In this document: one piece after another, positions 17,501 to 26,404 of the stretch
Position numbering within the stretch: the stretch's first letter is position 1
Layout: each line of letters opens with the position of its first letter
Source of the DNA: an uncultured Clostridia bacterium
GTDB taxonomy: Bacteria > Bacillota > Clostridia > Christensenellales > Borkfalkiaceae
Length of the DNA: 64,000 nt
Assembly: GCA_947632195.1 (NCBI GenBank)
Contig: CANROE010000002.1
Coordinates: 79,875-143,874 of the forward strand
Reading direction: 5' to 3'
Position numbers and translations under genes: made by a program
The notes under the pieces: model-generated
Seen by the model: the letters and a program-made list of their open reading frames with translations, nothing else
What the model was told of the DNA's origin: nothing
The model's database searches: none

Positions 17501-20500
17501 ACGCGACTTTCAAATCGTCAATGAGATCGGACACTTCGTACTCGGTAAAGCCGTTTGTTCTGCCGTCGAGCCATTTGACGTCGGGCAGCTCCTTATCTAA
17601 AAAATCTTTTAGCGTCATCTTTTTATCTTCGGTTTCCTCCCGTTCCGGTATTCCCATAAAAAACTCTCCTTCGTCATCCTCGTCGTCATCGGGCTCGAGC
17701 GGGGCGGCTTCCGTCTTGTCGTCCTGATTCACGTCCGATATAACCGTCTCACTCTTATCAAGGCTCAATTCCTCGTTGAGCTGTGCCTGTTCTGCCAAAA
17801 GCGCGTTGAGCTGTTCTTCATGCTCAAACGGTTGCTGTTCCTGTGCTTTTGCTGCCGCCAAGTTTTGTTTCAACGATTCAAGTCTTTCCGCAATGTTCTT
17901 TTCGACTTCGGGAAGTGCTTTTATGTTGTTGTCAAGCCTTGTGATGATGCCAAGACCGCTCGTTCCGATCTCCATCTCATACCGTCCGTTCGCGGTAAGA
18001 TATACCGACCGCGTTTCACTGAGAAATGCCATCGGTTTCATGCTGATCTTAAAACCGTAGTATTCGCCGACAACCGTTTCGGGTGGACTTGTCTGCAAAG
18101 CGGAAAGCAGCGCCTCCCCGCCCGCTTTTTTCTCCGTATAGACAACGCCGTTCACGCTGATCGAGAAAGGGTCGGGGCGGTAGTTTTCTTTGACGAGTTC
18201 AATGTCCGCGCGGATGCGCTCCAAAATCAATGTCTGCTGCTGAATATTTTCCGGCAATTCCCGCCGTATCTTGTACTGCAAATTGTAGAGGTTATTTCGG
18301 TATTCTCCCTCCAAAAGCCGAAGTTGGGAAATCTCGTTGTCCACTTCGAACTTTCGCTTGATCTTGGGGTTTGCGGAAGTGATCGCCTTGATCTCCCCAT
18401 AGGTGAGCGTTGCTTCGTCAATATCGTCCGTCACGCGGACCGTAAGATCGCCGCGATTGATCTGAGAAATGAACCGCTGTTTGTTTTCGAGTATCTGATA
18501 GGAATAGCTGTCAAAGGTACGCTCCATGACATAGGTGAAGATCTGCACCTTTTGGTTGGTGTTCCCTTGGCGGATTATGCGCCCCTCCCGCTGCTCCATA
18601 TCGCTCGGGCGGTAGGGCGTGTCGAGATGATGAAGGGCAACGAGGTGTTTTTGCACGTTCGTCCCCGCGCCGCACTTCTCGGTACTGCCGATGAGAACGC
18701 GCACCTTTCCGCTGTTCACTGCGTCGAATAACTTCTGCTTTTGCTCCTCTGTTTTGGCATCGTGGATGAACGCGATCTCCTGTTCGGGGATCCCCCGTTC
18801 TACGAGCTTATGTTTGAGGTCGTTATAGACATCGAAATCCACGCCATAGACATATTCCTCGTACCGTTTCTTGGGAGTCGATAGGTCGCAAAACACGATC
18901 TGCGTCCCCTTTTGCTCCGCCGTATTCTCCCACACTTCGAGAATGCGCAAGACGCATTCGTTGATCTTGCTCCCCGGCTCGTCCTCTGCCGTCCTTTCAT
19001 GGCAGCGCGGATCGAGGGCAAGTTTCTTTCCGTCCGAGGTGACTTTGAGCATATTGTCATCGTGCGGATCGACGCCGCCGGAACTGATGCGCTCTGCCCG
19101 CTTTGCGATCTCTTCCGCGTATTCGATCACCCTGTCGCTCGGTTTGAGTTTGACGATCATGCGCTCCGCTTCGGGAACGTCGAGCTTTACCTGTTCGCTC
19201 GTCTGCACGTCCGCGAAACTGCGGTAGAGTTTCAGAAGTTCGGGCAGATTGGTAAACTTCGCAAACCGCGTCTTGGTCTTATATCCCTTACCGCTCGGCG
19301 AAAGTTCCATTGCCGTCACCGTTTCCCCGAAGTCTGCCGCCCAACCGTCGAAATAGGTGATCCCCAAGTCTTTCAGTACATTCGGCTGCAAATAGGTCTG
19401 CATGGTGTACATCTCTGTCATGGAATTGCTGATCGGCGTACCCGTTGCAAATACCACGCCCTTGTCGCCGCCGTGCAATTCTTGGAGATACTCGCATTTG
19501 AGTTTTAAGTCCGTCGCCCGTTGGCTCGCCGAAGAAGAATTGATCCCCGACACGTTGTTCATCTTGGTGTAGAGGAACAAATTCTTGTAGAAGTGCGCTT
19601 CGTCGATAAAAAGGTAGTCCACGCCGAGGTTTTCAAACGTGAGAATGCTATCCTTTTTGGTGTCGTCCATGAGCTTTTTGAGAGCCGCTTCCCTGCTCTT
19701 TTTGACCCGCATGAGGTTCTTGACCGAACTGTGACCCCCGCCGTATTGTTCTTCCTGCGCCTTGATCGTGTCCTCGATCGCTTGCAGCTCTTCTTCCATC
19801 TTTCTTACTTGCCGCTCTTTGGACACGGGGATCTTCGCAAACGAGCTTTGCGCCATGATGATTCCGTCCCAGTCTCCCATGGCGACTTTGGACACAAACT
19901 CCTTCCGCTTTGCCTCGGTGAGATCTTCCTTTCTTGCGATCAGAAGTTTGGCGTTCGGATAGAGTTTCCGCCACTCGCTTGCCCATTGCTTTACCAAGTG
20001 ATTGGGTACGGCAAAGAGCGGCTTTTTGGCGATCCCGTACTGCCGAAGTTTCATCGCCGCCGCTGCCATCGTAAACGTCTTTCCGCTGCCGACAACATGG
20101 TGCAAAAGAGTACTTTCGGGGTTTACGATGATACGGTGAACGGCGTTCTTTTGGTGCGGGCGAAGTTCGATCGCGGGGTTCATTTCGGGAAACCGAAGAT
20201 AGCTTCCGTCATAGCTCGGCAAACGGATGCGGTTGAACAGCGCATTATACGTCCGCTCCAAGTCCTCGCGGCGGTCGGGGTCGGCAAAGACCCACTTTTG
20301 GAATGCCGCTTTGATCTGGCTCTGTCTCTCCCGTGCGGCAATCGTTTCGGGCTTGTTCAGAACGCGCTTTTCATGCCCGTCCTCCTCCACCGTGTCATAA
20401 ATGGAGGTGTCCCGAAGGTTCAGCGCGTCCTCGAACAGCCTTATTGCCGGCGCACGAGCCGTCCCATAGACGTTTGTCTGTTTTGTCTCCGTGATACGTT

Positions 20501-23500
20501 TCACCGTCTGTGACTGCTCCACGCGCCAACTCGAATCATGAGGGTTATAAAACAGTCTCACCTCATCGTAATAGTAAGGGATCGCTTTTAATCCGACGAG
20601 CTCACAGAAAAACTCTTTGTAGTACTTCTTGTCCACCCAACTCGCGCCGAGCCGAACGGAGATCTCGCTTGCCTTGAGCGGCGTCGGTTGGACTTCTTGA
20701 AGCGCCTTGACGTTCTTTTCAAACCCCATGCCGGGAAATGCCTGAACGCTCCTCTGCGCCTCGCCCAACTTTTGAACAACGTCGCCCGACAAGTACTCCT
20801 CGGCTCCCACAAAACCCGTGTATTTGTCCGAAGGATCGACTTTCGGCGGGTCGCGGAATACTGCCTCTCTCAGTTCGGAAAGCACGGTGTCGTAGTCCTT
20901 TTTTGTGAGTTCTTCGATATAGGAGATGTCTACTTTCCCGTGTTCGTTTTTGGAGATCTGCAAGGCTTCAAAGCAATCGTTCGTAGAAGTTATGACCGTG
21001 TACGGTCTGATTGTCCGCTTGGAAAAGATGTCTGCCTTTGAGACCGCCTTCGTTTCGTCGTCTATGGACTCCGCCGCAAACAAGAGTGCGCTGTCCCCGT
21101 CCTCCTTGATAAGCCGCGCATTCGTCTTGCTGTTCAGATAGCCGTAATGACGGACAAACATATCATAGTGATAATTCAACTGCCGCTGCTCTGCCGCAAG
21201 CTGTTCGTCCGTACAGCCTTTGACCTGCATGTCGAGGATGCGCCGAAGTTCGTCCCGCAACGAGATCATGTCCCGCAGGCGGTAGTACGCGTCCTTCGGG
21301 GTCTTGGGGATCGGCTGTTCCACCATGCTGTCCCCGACGCGCATGAATAGCTTCCCGCCTCTTGCCACATAGCAAAGCGGCCTTACGTTTTCGTCCGCTT
21401 CGTTTCCCCTCTCCTCGTCCTCAACCTTTTCGGGGTTTTTGTAAAAGTCCGAAGGAAGTTTTTCGATCGCCTCCCTCAAAGCAACGCTTAATTCCCGTCC
21501 GTCCGACTTAACTGTAATGTCCTCGGCATTATACAGTCCCTTTTCTTTGGCGAAGGTGCCGAGCACCATTTCGGGATGCGACAAAAAGTAGCAGTTGACT
21601 TCAAAGCCTTCTTCGGTCTTTTCCGTCGTAAGCCATTCGGTGTTTTCCGCGGTAACAGCCGCTTTCTCTTCCCGCTTTCGGAAGAATAAAATATCCGAAA
21701 CGACTTCCGTTCCCGCTGTCCTTTTGAACGCGGTATTGGGGAGACGGATCGCGCCGAGAAGTTCCGCACGTTCGGCAAGATATTTCCTCACGGCGGGGTT
21801 CGCCTTATCCATTGTCCCCTTGCTCGTGATGACCGCCATGATCCCGTTCGGTTTCAGCTTGTCAATGCTCTTTGCAAGGAAATAATCGTGGATGTAAAAA
21901 TTTTGCCCCGCATATTCGCTGTCATAGACCGAATAGCCGCCGAACGGCACGTTCCCGACCACAAGATCAAAGAAATCGTTGGAAAAATGCGTCTCCTCGT
22001 AGCCCTTGATCTGAATGTTCGCCTGCGGATAGAGTTTATGGGCGATCTTTCCCGTTAGGCTGTCCAGTTCCACGCCATAGAGTTTGGCCCCTTCCATCAC
22101 CTCATCGGGCATATAGCCGAAGAAGTTGCCCGTACCCATAGCAGGCTCCAAAATACGGTTATTGCCTCTTACGCCAAAACGGTGCAGCGCGGCGAAGATA
22201 CCGTCTATAACTTCCCTCGAAGTGTAGTGCGCGTTCAGGGTACTGCCCTTTGCAAACTCATACTCTTGGGGGGTGAGCAAATTTTTCAGTTCTTCGTATT
22301 CTTTGTGCCACTCCGCGTTCCGTTCGTCGAACGCCTGTGAAATGCCGCCCCAACCGACAAAACCCGCAAGCGTTTTCCGCTCGCTTTCGGTGGGGTATCG
22401 CACTTCCGAGGAGAGCCTCTTGACGAGCTTTATCGCCTCGACATTGTTTTTGAAGCGCGTCTTTGCCCCGCCAAGCTCGCTTTGGTCGAAGCCGATTGCG
22501 GAAAGGTCTGTATTCTCCGCTTTCTCCGCGCCCTGCGCGGGGGAAGCGGACTGCCCGTCCGAAGCGGTGAGCGGGGGAAACCCTTCCCCTTCCTCCTGCG
22601 TGGACTCATCTTCTTTTACCTCTGCATTCGGGCAATAATCAAGAAAGAAAACGACATCTATGCACTCGTCGTCTGAGGTAATGTCCGCGACTTCCGCCCG
22701 ACCCGCAAGCTCCTTCTCTATCTCGTCGATGTGCTCCCTTACAAACGCCTCGTCCTCTCTGAAATCTTCAAAGTAGAAGATCCAACCGCCTTCAAAGGTG
22801 AGTTCCGTTCCGTTATGAACAAGAATGTCTGCAATGCTTTTAACGGCGGCTTTTTGGTATTTTTGCCAATATTCGGGATTCCACTCTTCCAAAGAGCGAT
22901 CGATCACACCATTCCACCATTTGATGAAGGCGGTTTGCTCGTCCTCGGAGGCTCTTTCAAATTCAATGCTCCCGTCCTTTGCATCCGGGCTTTCCGAGGT
23001 GATAAGGTATCCCTCAAAGAGCGCATTTTTACGGCCTATTATTCCTTTATCGTATAGTTCCCGCAGCGGGATCGCCTCGTCGCAATCTTCCTCGTAACAG
23101 TAATATCCGTTTTCCAAAGTACCGCATTTGATCGCTTCGGGAGATAAAATGTTCAGAGCAAGATTCTTGGCTATCATTACGCCGCCATGTCCTGCCGTTG
23201 AAACGGAATAAATTCCTTTTGCGATCGTTTTGCATGATTGCACCTCGCCCCACATGGAATCGTGCGGCTCATTGCCCATAAACCGGGCATAGAGGGCAAG
23301 TTCATCTTCTCCCGCTTTCGATAACTCCCGAAAAGGATTTTTCGTCCGGACCGTTTGCTTTTTAGGCTCTTGAAGATACTCGTCGTTTTCGATCAGAGCG
23401 CAAACTCTGTCCGCAAACTCTTTCCACAACAAATTGAAGCGGTTTACAGTATTTCCCGCAGAATCGTATTCCTTGATCCATACTGCCATGCTGTCAAACT

Positions 23501-25799
23501 CTGCCCTGTAAAACTCGCTCGCCTCGACGCTCGTCCCGTATTCTTTGGAAAGAAACGCCGCAAAGTCCGCATGGTTCGTCGTCTTGGCGTATTCGTCCAA
23601 AATGCGCTGTTTGCGCTCTTGCGGCGTACCGACGATGACGCTTTTCAAAAGTGCCTTCTTCTTTCTTTCGGCTTCCTCTCTGTCTCTTTGAAGCGCACTC
23701 TGCTGTTCCTTGTATTTTTCATATTCCGCTTTCTCCTCGTCCGAAAAATACAAGCCGTCATCTATGAGATCGGCAATCCTGACGGCGACTTCGTCCCATT
23801 TCAGAAACGTTTGTTGAAGATATTCTCCGTTTTCGTCGCGCAACGCCATTTTCATGCCCTTGGGGTCATGCCATTGTTCGTCGCCGCTTGGTCCGCTATA
23901 ACCGCCTGTGCCATACTCGCTTTTCAGAAAGTTGGCAAAGTCCTTTTTCGTAGGGTTGGTGTTGTACCTATCGTATATGCGATATTTCCCATTTTCAAAG
24001 CCGCTGCCGTATTCGAGTTGGCGTTCGATCATCTCCTCTGCGGGCGTTTTTTCTTTCGGCAAAAAGAGATCAAAGAGCGTAGGCTGCTTGCGTTCCCGTT
24101 GTTTGATGCCCTGTTCGGGCTTTGAACTCCGATTTTTCTTGCCCGCCGCGGGTTCTTCTGTGCTTACAACCGTTTCTTCCTCGCGATCTTCTTTCTCCCA
24201 ACTTTGGTCGTATTCGTATTCCTCATAATCTTCGCCGTCCTCCCATTCCTCCTCATCTTCTTCATCGGAAAACTGCTCCGTTGTCTCCGCTATGCTGTTT
24301 TCGGGCTGTTCGTCCTCCCGACGCATTTCGGGAACGGGAACTTCTCCACGCGCTTCCGCCCGGGAAAGGATATATTTCGGTTCCCCCTCTTTTTCAAGGA
24401 GTATGACAGGGTGATTTTCAAGAATCTTTTCCAAATATCGATCCGTGACGTGATAGGGAAATCCGCACATGGGAACGCGCCCCGGTGCGCCTACCTCCCG
24501 CCCTGTAAGCGTCAGATCAAGTTCTTCGGAAACAGTAACCGCTTTCTCGCCGATGACTTCAAAAAAGTCTCCCAAGCGATATAAAATAACGGCGTTCGGA
24601 TAGTACTCTTGATAGGAAAAATATCTTTCGTAAAGCGGAGTATATTTCGGGCGTTTCCCTTTCCTCGACGCAGACGGTTTCGGTGCGGAGAGCGGAACGG
24701 TAATGTTCTCGCTTTCCGTCTCACTCCTTTCTTCTTGAATCAGCTTGTCCTGTTCGGACAATGCCTCCCCAATCTCCTCCGCCGTCCATTCTTCGCCGTC
24801 CGTTTGGGACGGGGGCGGAAGCTCCGTGATATTCTCACGCCCCTCCTCTCGGAGTAGCTCGTCCTGTTCGGACAATGCCTCCTCGATCTCCTCTGCCGTC
24901 CATTCTTCCTCGTCCGTTTGGGACGGGGGCGGAAGCTCCGTGATGTTCTCACGCCCTTCCTCTCGAAGCGGCTCGTCCTGTTCGGACAATGCCTCCCCGA
25001 TCTCCTCTGCTGTCCATTCTTTCTCGTCTGTTTGAGCGCCCGGAAGTTCTGCGATGTTCTCGCTCCCTTCTTCGGGCAAAGCAGGCAATTCACCCTGTTC
25101 GGGTTGCGCCTCTATGCCCGTTCTCTCCTGTTCGGAGGGTTCGGTACTTTCCCACGCTCTCAAACGCTTCCTGCGGTATGCTTGGATGACTTCATCGCGC
25201 ATGACCGACGCAAGAAGAATGACTTCATTGAACAGTTCGCCGTTTTCTTCATAGGAATAGGGCATACCGTGGAGCTTGATCTCCTCTTTGGGTTTGCCCG
25301 CAGAACAATACAGCGAATAGGCGACCCCCTCATATAAAAACGTGTTCCGTTTTTCATCCTCGGAAAGATAGCCGTAGTCCGATAAGTAGTGTTCTACCCC
25401 GCGTTCTATCCTTTGATAATCGCTGCCGCTTTCTTCAAAAAGATTTGAGCCGTTCAGCTCGTCTATCCCCTGCAAAAGCCGCCGTATTTGTATGTATTGG
25501 CTTTGATATTTGAGTTCGCCTTGCGTGTCTTTTTCATCAAAGACGTGCCGCCTCTGTCCGAAACGGTCAAAGTAGGCGATCCCTTTCCGTCCTTTGATGA
25601 TCCATCTCCCATACGCGTTCCAATCCGCAAGAGAATAACAAATCTCCGCGTCCGGACGCGCCATGATGATTTGACAGGCATCATAAATTTCAAGGTGCGG
25701 GTTCAACGCTTTGAAACGGTAGAATGCCCGAATGCTTTCATCGTCCGATAAAATCTGCGCAAGTGCTTCCTGCCGCGACATCGGTCTATCCGGAATCAA
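14508..25799 (-). CDS. Giant multidomain protein: MutS-I-like, N6-methylase fold, SF2 helicase, primase-polymerase
   Basis: One uninterrupted frame of 3,763 residues. In order: an N-terminal domain typical of large polyvalent element proteins (1-230); acidic 38-residue repeats (about 245-360); a MutS domain I-like module (about 384-480, VILYRLGDFFEV, PMCGFPYHV); two related modules (about 600-830); an adenine-methylase fold with EPAMGTGNFFG from residue 1218 and NVPF at 1283; an SF2/SNF2-type helicase with GSGKT around 1904-1908, DEAH at 2066-2069 and QREGRIIRQGN from 2403; DUF3849-like and repeated modules (about 2730-3460); and a primase-polymerase-like domain with DVDD at 3544-3547 and SGKGLHFFG near 3570, followed by a helical tail. 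TTG at 25799 is preferred because GGGGGTGA lies six bases upstream, and it overlaps the previous stop. NVPF replaces the usual NPPF/Y, so methylation activity is doubtful. The likely role is processing or replicating transferred DNA in the recipient. Confidence 0.9.
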   Translation of the reverse strand: MIPDRPMSRQEALAQILSDDESIRAFYRFKALNPHLEIYDACQIIMARPDAEICYSLADWNAYGRWIIKGRKGIAYFDRFGQRRHVFDEKDTQGELKYQSQYIQIRRLLQGIDELNGSNLFEESGSDYQRIERGVEHYLSDYGYLSEDEKRNTFLYEGVAYSLYCSAGKPKEEIKLHGMPYSYEENGELFNEVILLASVMRDEVIQAYRRKRLRAWESTEPSEQERTGIEAQPEQGELPALPEEGSENIAELPGAQTDEKEWTAEEIGEALSEQDEPLREEGRENITELPPPSQTDEEEWTAEEIEEALSEQDELLREEGRENITELPPPSQTDGEEWTAEEIGEALSEQDKLIQEERSETESENITVPLSAPKPSASRKGKRPKYTPLYERYFSYQEYYPNAVILYRLGDFFEVIGEKAVTVSEELDLTLTGREVGAPGRVPMCGFPYHVTDRYLEKILENHPVILLEKEGEPKYILSRAEARGEVPVPEMRREDEQPENSIAETTEQFSDEEDEEEWEDGEDYEEYEYDQSWEKEDREEETVVSTEEPAAGKKNRSSKPEQGIKQRERKQPTLFDLFLPKEKTPAEEMIERQLEYGSGFENGKYRIYDRYNTNPTKKDFANFLKSEYGTGGYSGPSGDEQWHDPKGMKMALRDENGEYLQQTFLKWDEVAVRIADLIDDGLYFSDEEKAEYEKYKEQQSALQRDREEAERKKKALLKSVIVGTPQERKQRILDEYAKTTNHADFAAFLSKEYGTSVEASEFYRAEFDSMAVWIKEYDSAGNTVNRFNLLWKEFADRVCALIENDEYLQEPKKQTVRTKNPFRELSKAGEDELALYARFMGNEPHDSMWGEVQSCKTIAKGIYSVSTAGHGGVMIAKNLALNILSPEAIKCGTLENGYYCYEEDCDEAIPLRELYDKGIIGRKNALFEGYLITSESPDAKDGSIEFERASEDEQTAFIKWWNGVIDRSLEEWNPEYWQKYQKAAVKSIADILVHNGTELTFEGGWIFYFEDFREDEAFVREHIDEIEKELAGRAEVADITSDDECIDVVFFLDYCPNAEVKEDESTQEEGEGFPPLTASDGQSASPAQGAEKAENTDLSAIGFDQSELGGAKTRFKNNVEAIKLVKRLSSEVRYPTESERKTLAGFVGWGGISQAFDERNAEWHKEYEELKNLLTPQEYEFAKGSTLNAHYTSREVIDGIFAALHRFGVRGNNRILEPAMGTGNFFGYMPDEVMEGAKLYGVELDSLTGKIAHKLYPQANIQIKGYEETHFSNDFFDLVVGNVPFGGYSVYDSEYAGQNFYIHDYFLAKSIDKLKPNGIMAVITSKGTMDKANPAVRKYLAERAELLGAIRLPNTAFKRTAGTEVVSDILFFRKREEKAAVTAENTEWLTTEKTEEGFEVNCYFLSHPEMVLGTFAKEKGLYNAEDITVKSDGRELSVALREAIEKLPSDFYKNPEKVEDEERGNEADENVRPLCYVARGGKLFMRVGDSMVEQPIPKTPKDAYYRLRDMISLRDELRRILDMQVKGCTDEQLAAEQRQLNYHYDMFVRHYGYLNSKTNARLIKEDGDSALLFAAESIDDETKAVSKADIFSKRTIRPYTVITSTNDCFEALQISKNEHGKVDISYIEELTKKDYDTVLSELREAVFRDPPKVDPSDKYTGFVGAEEYLSGDVVQKLGEAQRSVQAFPGMGFEKNVKALQEVQPTPLKASEISVRLGASWVDKKYYKEFFCELVGLKAIPYYYDEVRLFYNPHDSSWRVEQSQTVKRITETKQTNVYGTARAPAIRLFEDALNLRDTSIYDTVEEDGHEKRVLNKPETIAARERQSQIKAAFQKWVFADPDRREDLERTYNALFNRIRLPSYDGSYLRFPEMNPAIELRPHQKNAVHRIIVNPESTLLHHVVGSGKTFTMAAAAMKLRQYGIAKKPLFAVPNHLVKQWASEWRKLYPNAKLLIARKEDLTEAKRKEFVSKVAMGDWDGIIMAQSSFAKIPVSKERQVRKMEEELQAIEDTIKAQEEQYGGGHSSVKNLMRVKKSREAALKKLMDDTKKDSILTFENLGVDYLFIDEAHFYKNLFLYTKMNNVSGINSSSASQRATDLKLKCEYLQELHGGDKGVVFATGTPISNSMTEMYTMQTYLQPNVLKDLGITYFDGWAADFGETVTAMELSPSGKGYKTKTRFAKFTNLPELLKLYRSFADVQTSEQVKLDVPEAERMIVKLKPSDRVIEYAEEIAKRAERISSGGVDPHDDNMLKVTSDGKKLALDPRCHERTAEDEPGSKINECVLRILEVWENTAEQKGTQIVFCDLSTPKKRYEEYVYGVDFDVYNDLKHKLVERGIPEQEIAFIHDAKTEEQKQKLFDAVNSGKVRVLIGSTEKCGAGTNVQKHLVALHHLDTPYRPSDMEQREGRIIRQGNTNQKVQIFTYVMERTFDSYSYQILENKQRFISQINRGDLTVRVTDDIDEATLTYGEIKAITSANPKIKRKFEVDNEISQLRLLEGEYRNNLYNLQYKIRRELPENIQQQTLILERIRADIELVKENYRPDPFSISVNGVVYTEKKAGGEALLSALQTSPPETVVGEYYGFKISMKPMAFLSETRSVYLTANGRYEMEIGTSGLGIITRLDNNIKALPEVEKNIAERLESLKQNLAAAKAQEQQPFEHEEQLNALLAEQAQLNEELSLDKSETVISDVNQDDKTEAAPLEPDDDEDDEGEFFMGIPEREETEDKKMTLKDFLDKELPDVKWLDGRTNGFTEYEVSDLIDDLKVAFEGSEFDESGGKVPFDDWYDLFSENELRPLLEERMTKEDETSEYRERTKHGYDVENIITHNGRDYAIVKRGKEFILGFGYDEKTGEWGQGYYGYESYEKAEGALYAYFDAHIAGTEKVDYEKLIRDSVEAEYQKFYQEELKKSPEDLITKDNYKIRFFNELSVFLGEDIHDNLSEGDLEALYADSPQILESLYDYYLSTEYASINNYSDIADMIRDYNDSYHEDIVEDRYSERVTIVQRPSYVIQPLYMQSFDYARENGELPMYRESYRLCEECKEGIEKTIGENFDGKYLKKGFEDKLIQQHGLDRVLTLCAYTVREHEWDRRFSDENKEWARSYPIPSQFQRGYLSLNTHPYVLNGFIDRVRKIKEKQEETKMPEQENSENTRKWLTFKVSANAAIHTYEKSTYMRMPQDNEELKDYTYNLFNNRMKESVESEERRGPFYEVRMASDEEVRLRNRDGEEKILSAEEFMNLVSGKGAEAYALGEREKFEFEIPAEAVIEARENFSILSMPNGSKYKGRRFTLPNGALSESENEGMLKVTLFDTYRANVRWGDSEVKISAKDLQEICRGTNAEDYTNHPAQMEEYREQENNIVFNVNEKAVLGEFERNALIKMPKGEYAGYACYIPNKFYSADTKQISLPEDFTLLLTDRANNRECSLSAEEFAAAHADKTEKDYTGYFVKPSEESKKAFEEVEKRLRENVPEEMRSRPNWVAVRTRQNNRTGRMDKFLIDIHTDNFAQSNNPETWADFDSACEYAKNNGCVALAYALDGKDGIACFDVDDCVNGTEWSENAYDCLEATRGTYTEKSVSGKGLHFFGKTTGLGDRKTFSRDGQTELYQKGQFIVVTGDRIGGTSLKSFDTPEVQQYLSDNFDERETWKGVGGGMEGLSQMDDRQVIEKAMNAYNGDTFKAYYSGEDLKNNPSNSDMALMNMLAFWCRHDVDQMLRINATSGLYRPDKSPDYYEHTARKACKSTPMLTLPKANNAAPRPGNSGGNGKA
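24751..25070 (-). repeat. 114-bp in-frame tandem repeats in the giant gene
   Basis: The block beginning TGTTCGGACAATGCCTCC on the plus strand starts at 24751, 24865 and 24979, a spacing of exactly 114 bases (38 codons). The units encode the acidic text EEWTAEEI.EALSEQD with ELPPPSQTD linkers. The first two units are nearly identical and the third is more diverged. The segment is a flexible linker that can expand or shrink by whole units without frameshift. Confidence 0.9.
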
Positions 25800-26089
25800 G
25801 CATGATCACCCCCTTTTCCCTCGTCACCGAACACTTCTTGCCATACACGTTGGCGAATCCGTTCGGTTGGAAAACAAATTACTTCGAAGGCGGCTTTTGC
25901 GCCCATCAGATGGACAAGCCCCCGAAGCTGATATTGTTTGAACGCATCTTTTTCGCGAAGTTTCCGCTTAAACTCCTCCGGAGAAAGTTCCATCCTGAAA
26001 GCTATGTAGGGCTGCGTAAAACCGTTTTTGTATATCCATAATTTTAACTTGTGTTTATCAAGCACGCAGACGCTCAAATTTTCTTTCAT
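25796..26089 (-). CDS. Small HTH-like element protein
   Basis: A 97-residue protein whose section KLKLWIYKNGFTQPYIAFRM followed by LSPEEFKRKLREKD reads like a phage-type helix-turn-helix. The start at 26089 overlaps the previous stop by one base (TGATG), and its own stop overlaps the start of the giant gene (TTGA). It is thus the middle gene of a tightly coupled set. The regulatory role is inferred from the fold pattern; no family name is certain. Confidence 0.6.
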   Translation of the reverse strand: MKENLSVCVLDKHKLKLWIYKNGFTQPYIAFRMELSPEEFKRKLREKDAFKQYQLRGLVHLMGAKAAFEVICFPTERIRQRVWQEVFGDEGKGGDHA

Positions 26090-26334
26090 CAGAACTCCTC
26101 TAAAATATCACTGTAGCGGCTGCGCTCCCCTGTGCGAAAGAACACCATGTCCATGACTTCTGCCGCGCCCAATTCCATGCACAAGATTTTCAGTTCTGCT
26201 CTTCCGATGGGAACTTCTTGCCTGAAATGTTCGTATTCTTCGCGGCTGAAACCAAGTTCACCAAACAGCTCTCCTCCGCTTGCATATCCTTGCTCCTGGG
26301 CAAAGACGTCAAACCGCTCTTTGATCAGTTTCAT
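26089..26334 (-). CDS. Small HTH-like element protein, upstream partner
   Basis: An 81-residue protein (MKLIKERFDVFAQEQGYASG at the start) with the rhythm of an XRE-like helix bundle: FGELGFSREEYEHFRQEV followed by a core helix ILCMELGAAEVMDM. It is coupled by a one-base overlap to the next HTH-like gene and resembles it in size and layout. The two may be diverged duplicates acting as a pair. GGAGG sits upstream of ATG at 26334. The function is unknown. Confidence 0.6.
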   Translation of the reverse strand: MKLIKERFDVFAQEQGYASGGELFGELGFSREEYEHFRQEVPIGRAELKILCMELGAAEVMDMVFFRTGERSRYSDILEEF

Positions 26335-26404
26335 CTCCGTCCTCCTTTGAGTGAATTATCCATTTCACCTTAACAAGGACACGAGTTTTGAAAAGTACGT
26401 GGTC

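Noticed and set aside
14910..20513. Several plus-strand open frames of 170-330 codons
   Set aside because: All lie antisense to the 3,763-residue frame and have compositions typical of reverse-complement readings.
24751..25070. CRISPR-like direct repeats
   Set aside because: The repeats are in-frame coding units of 38 codons without spacers.
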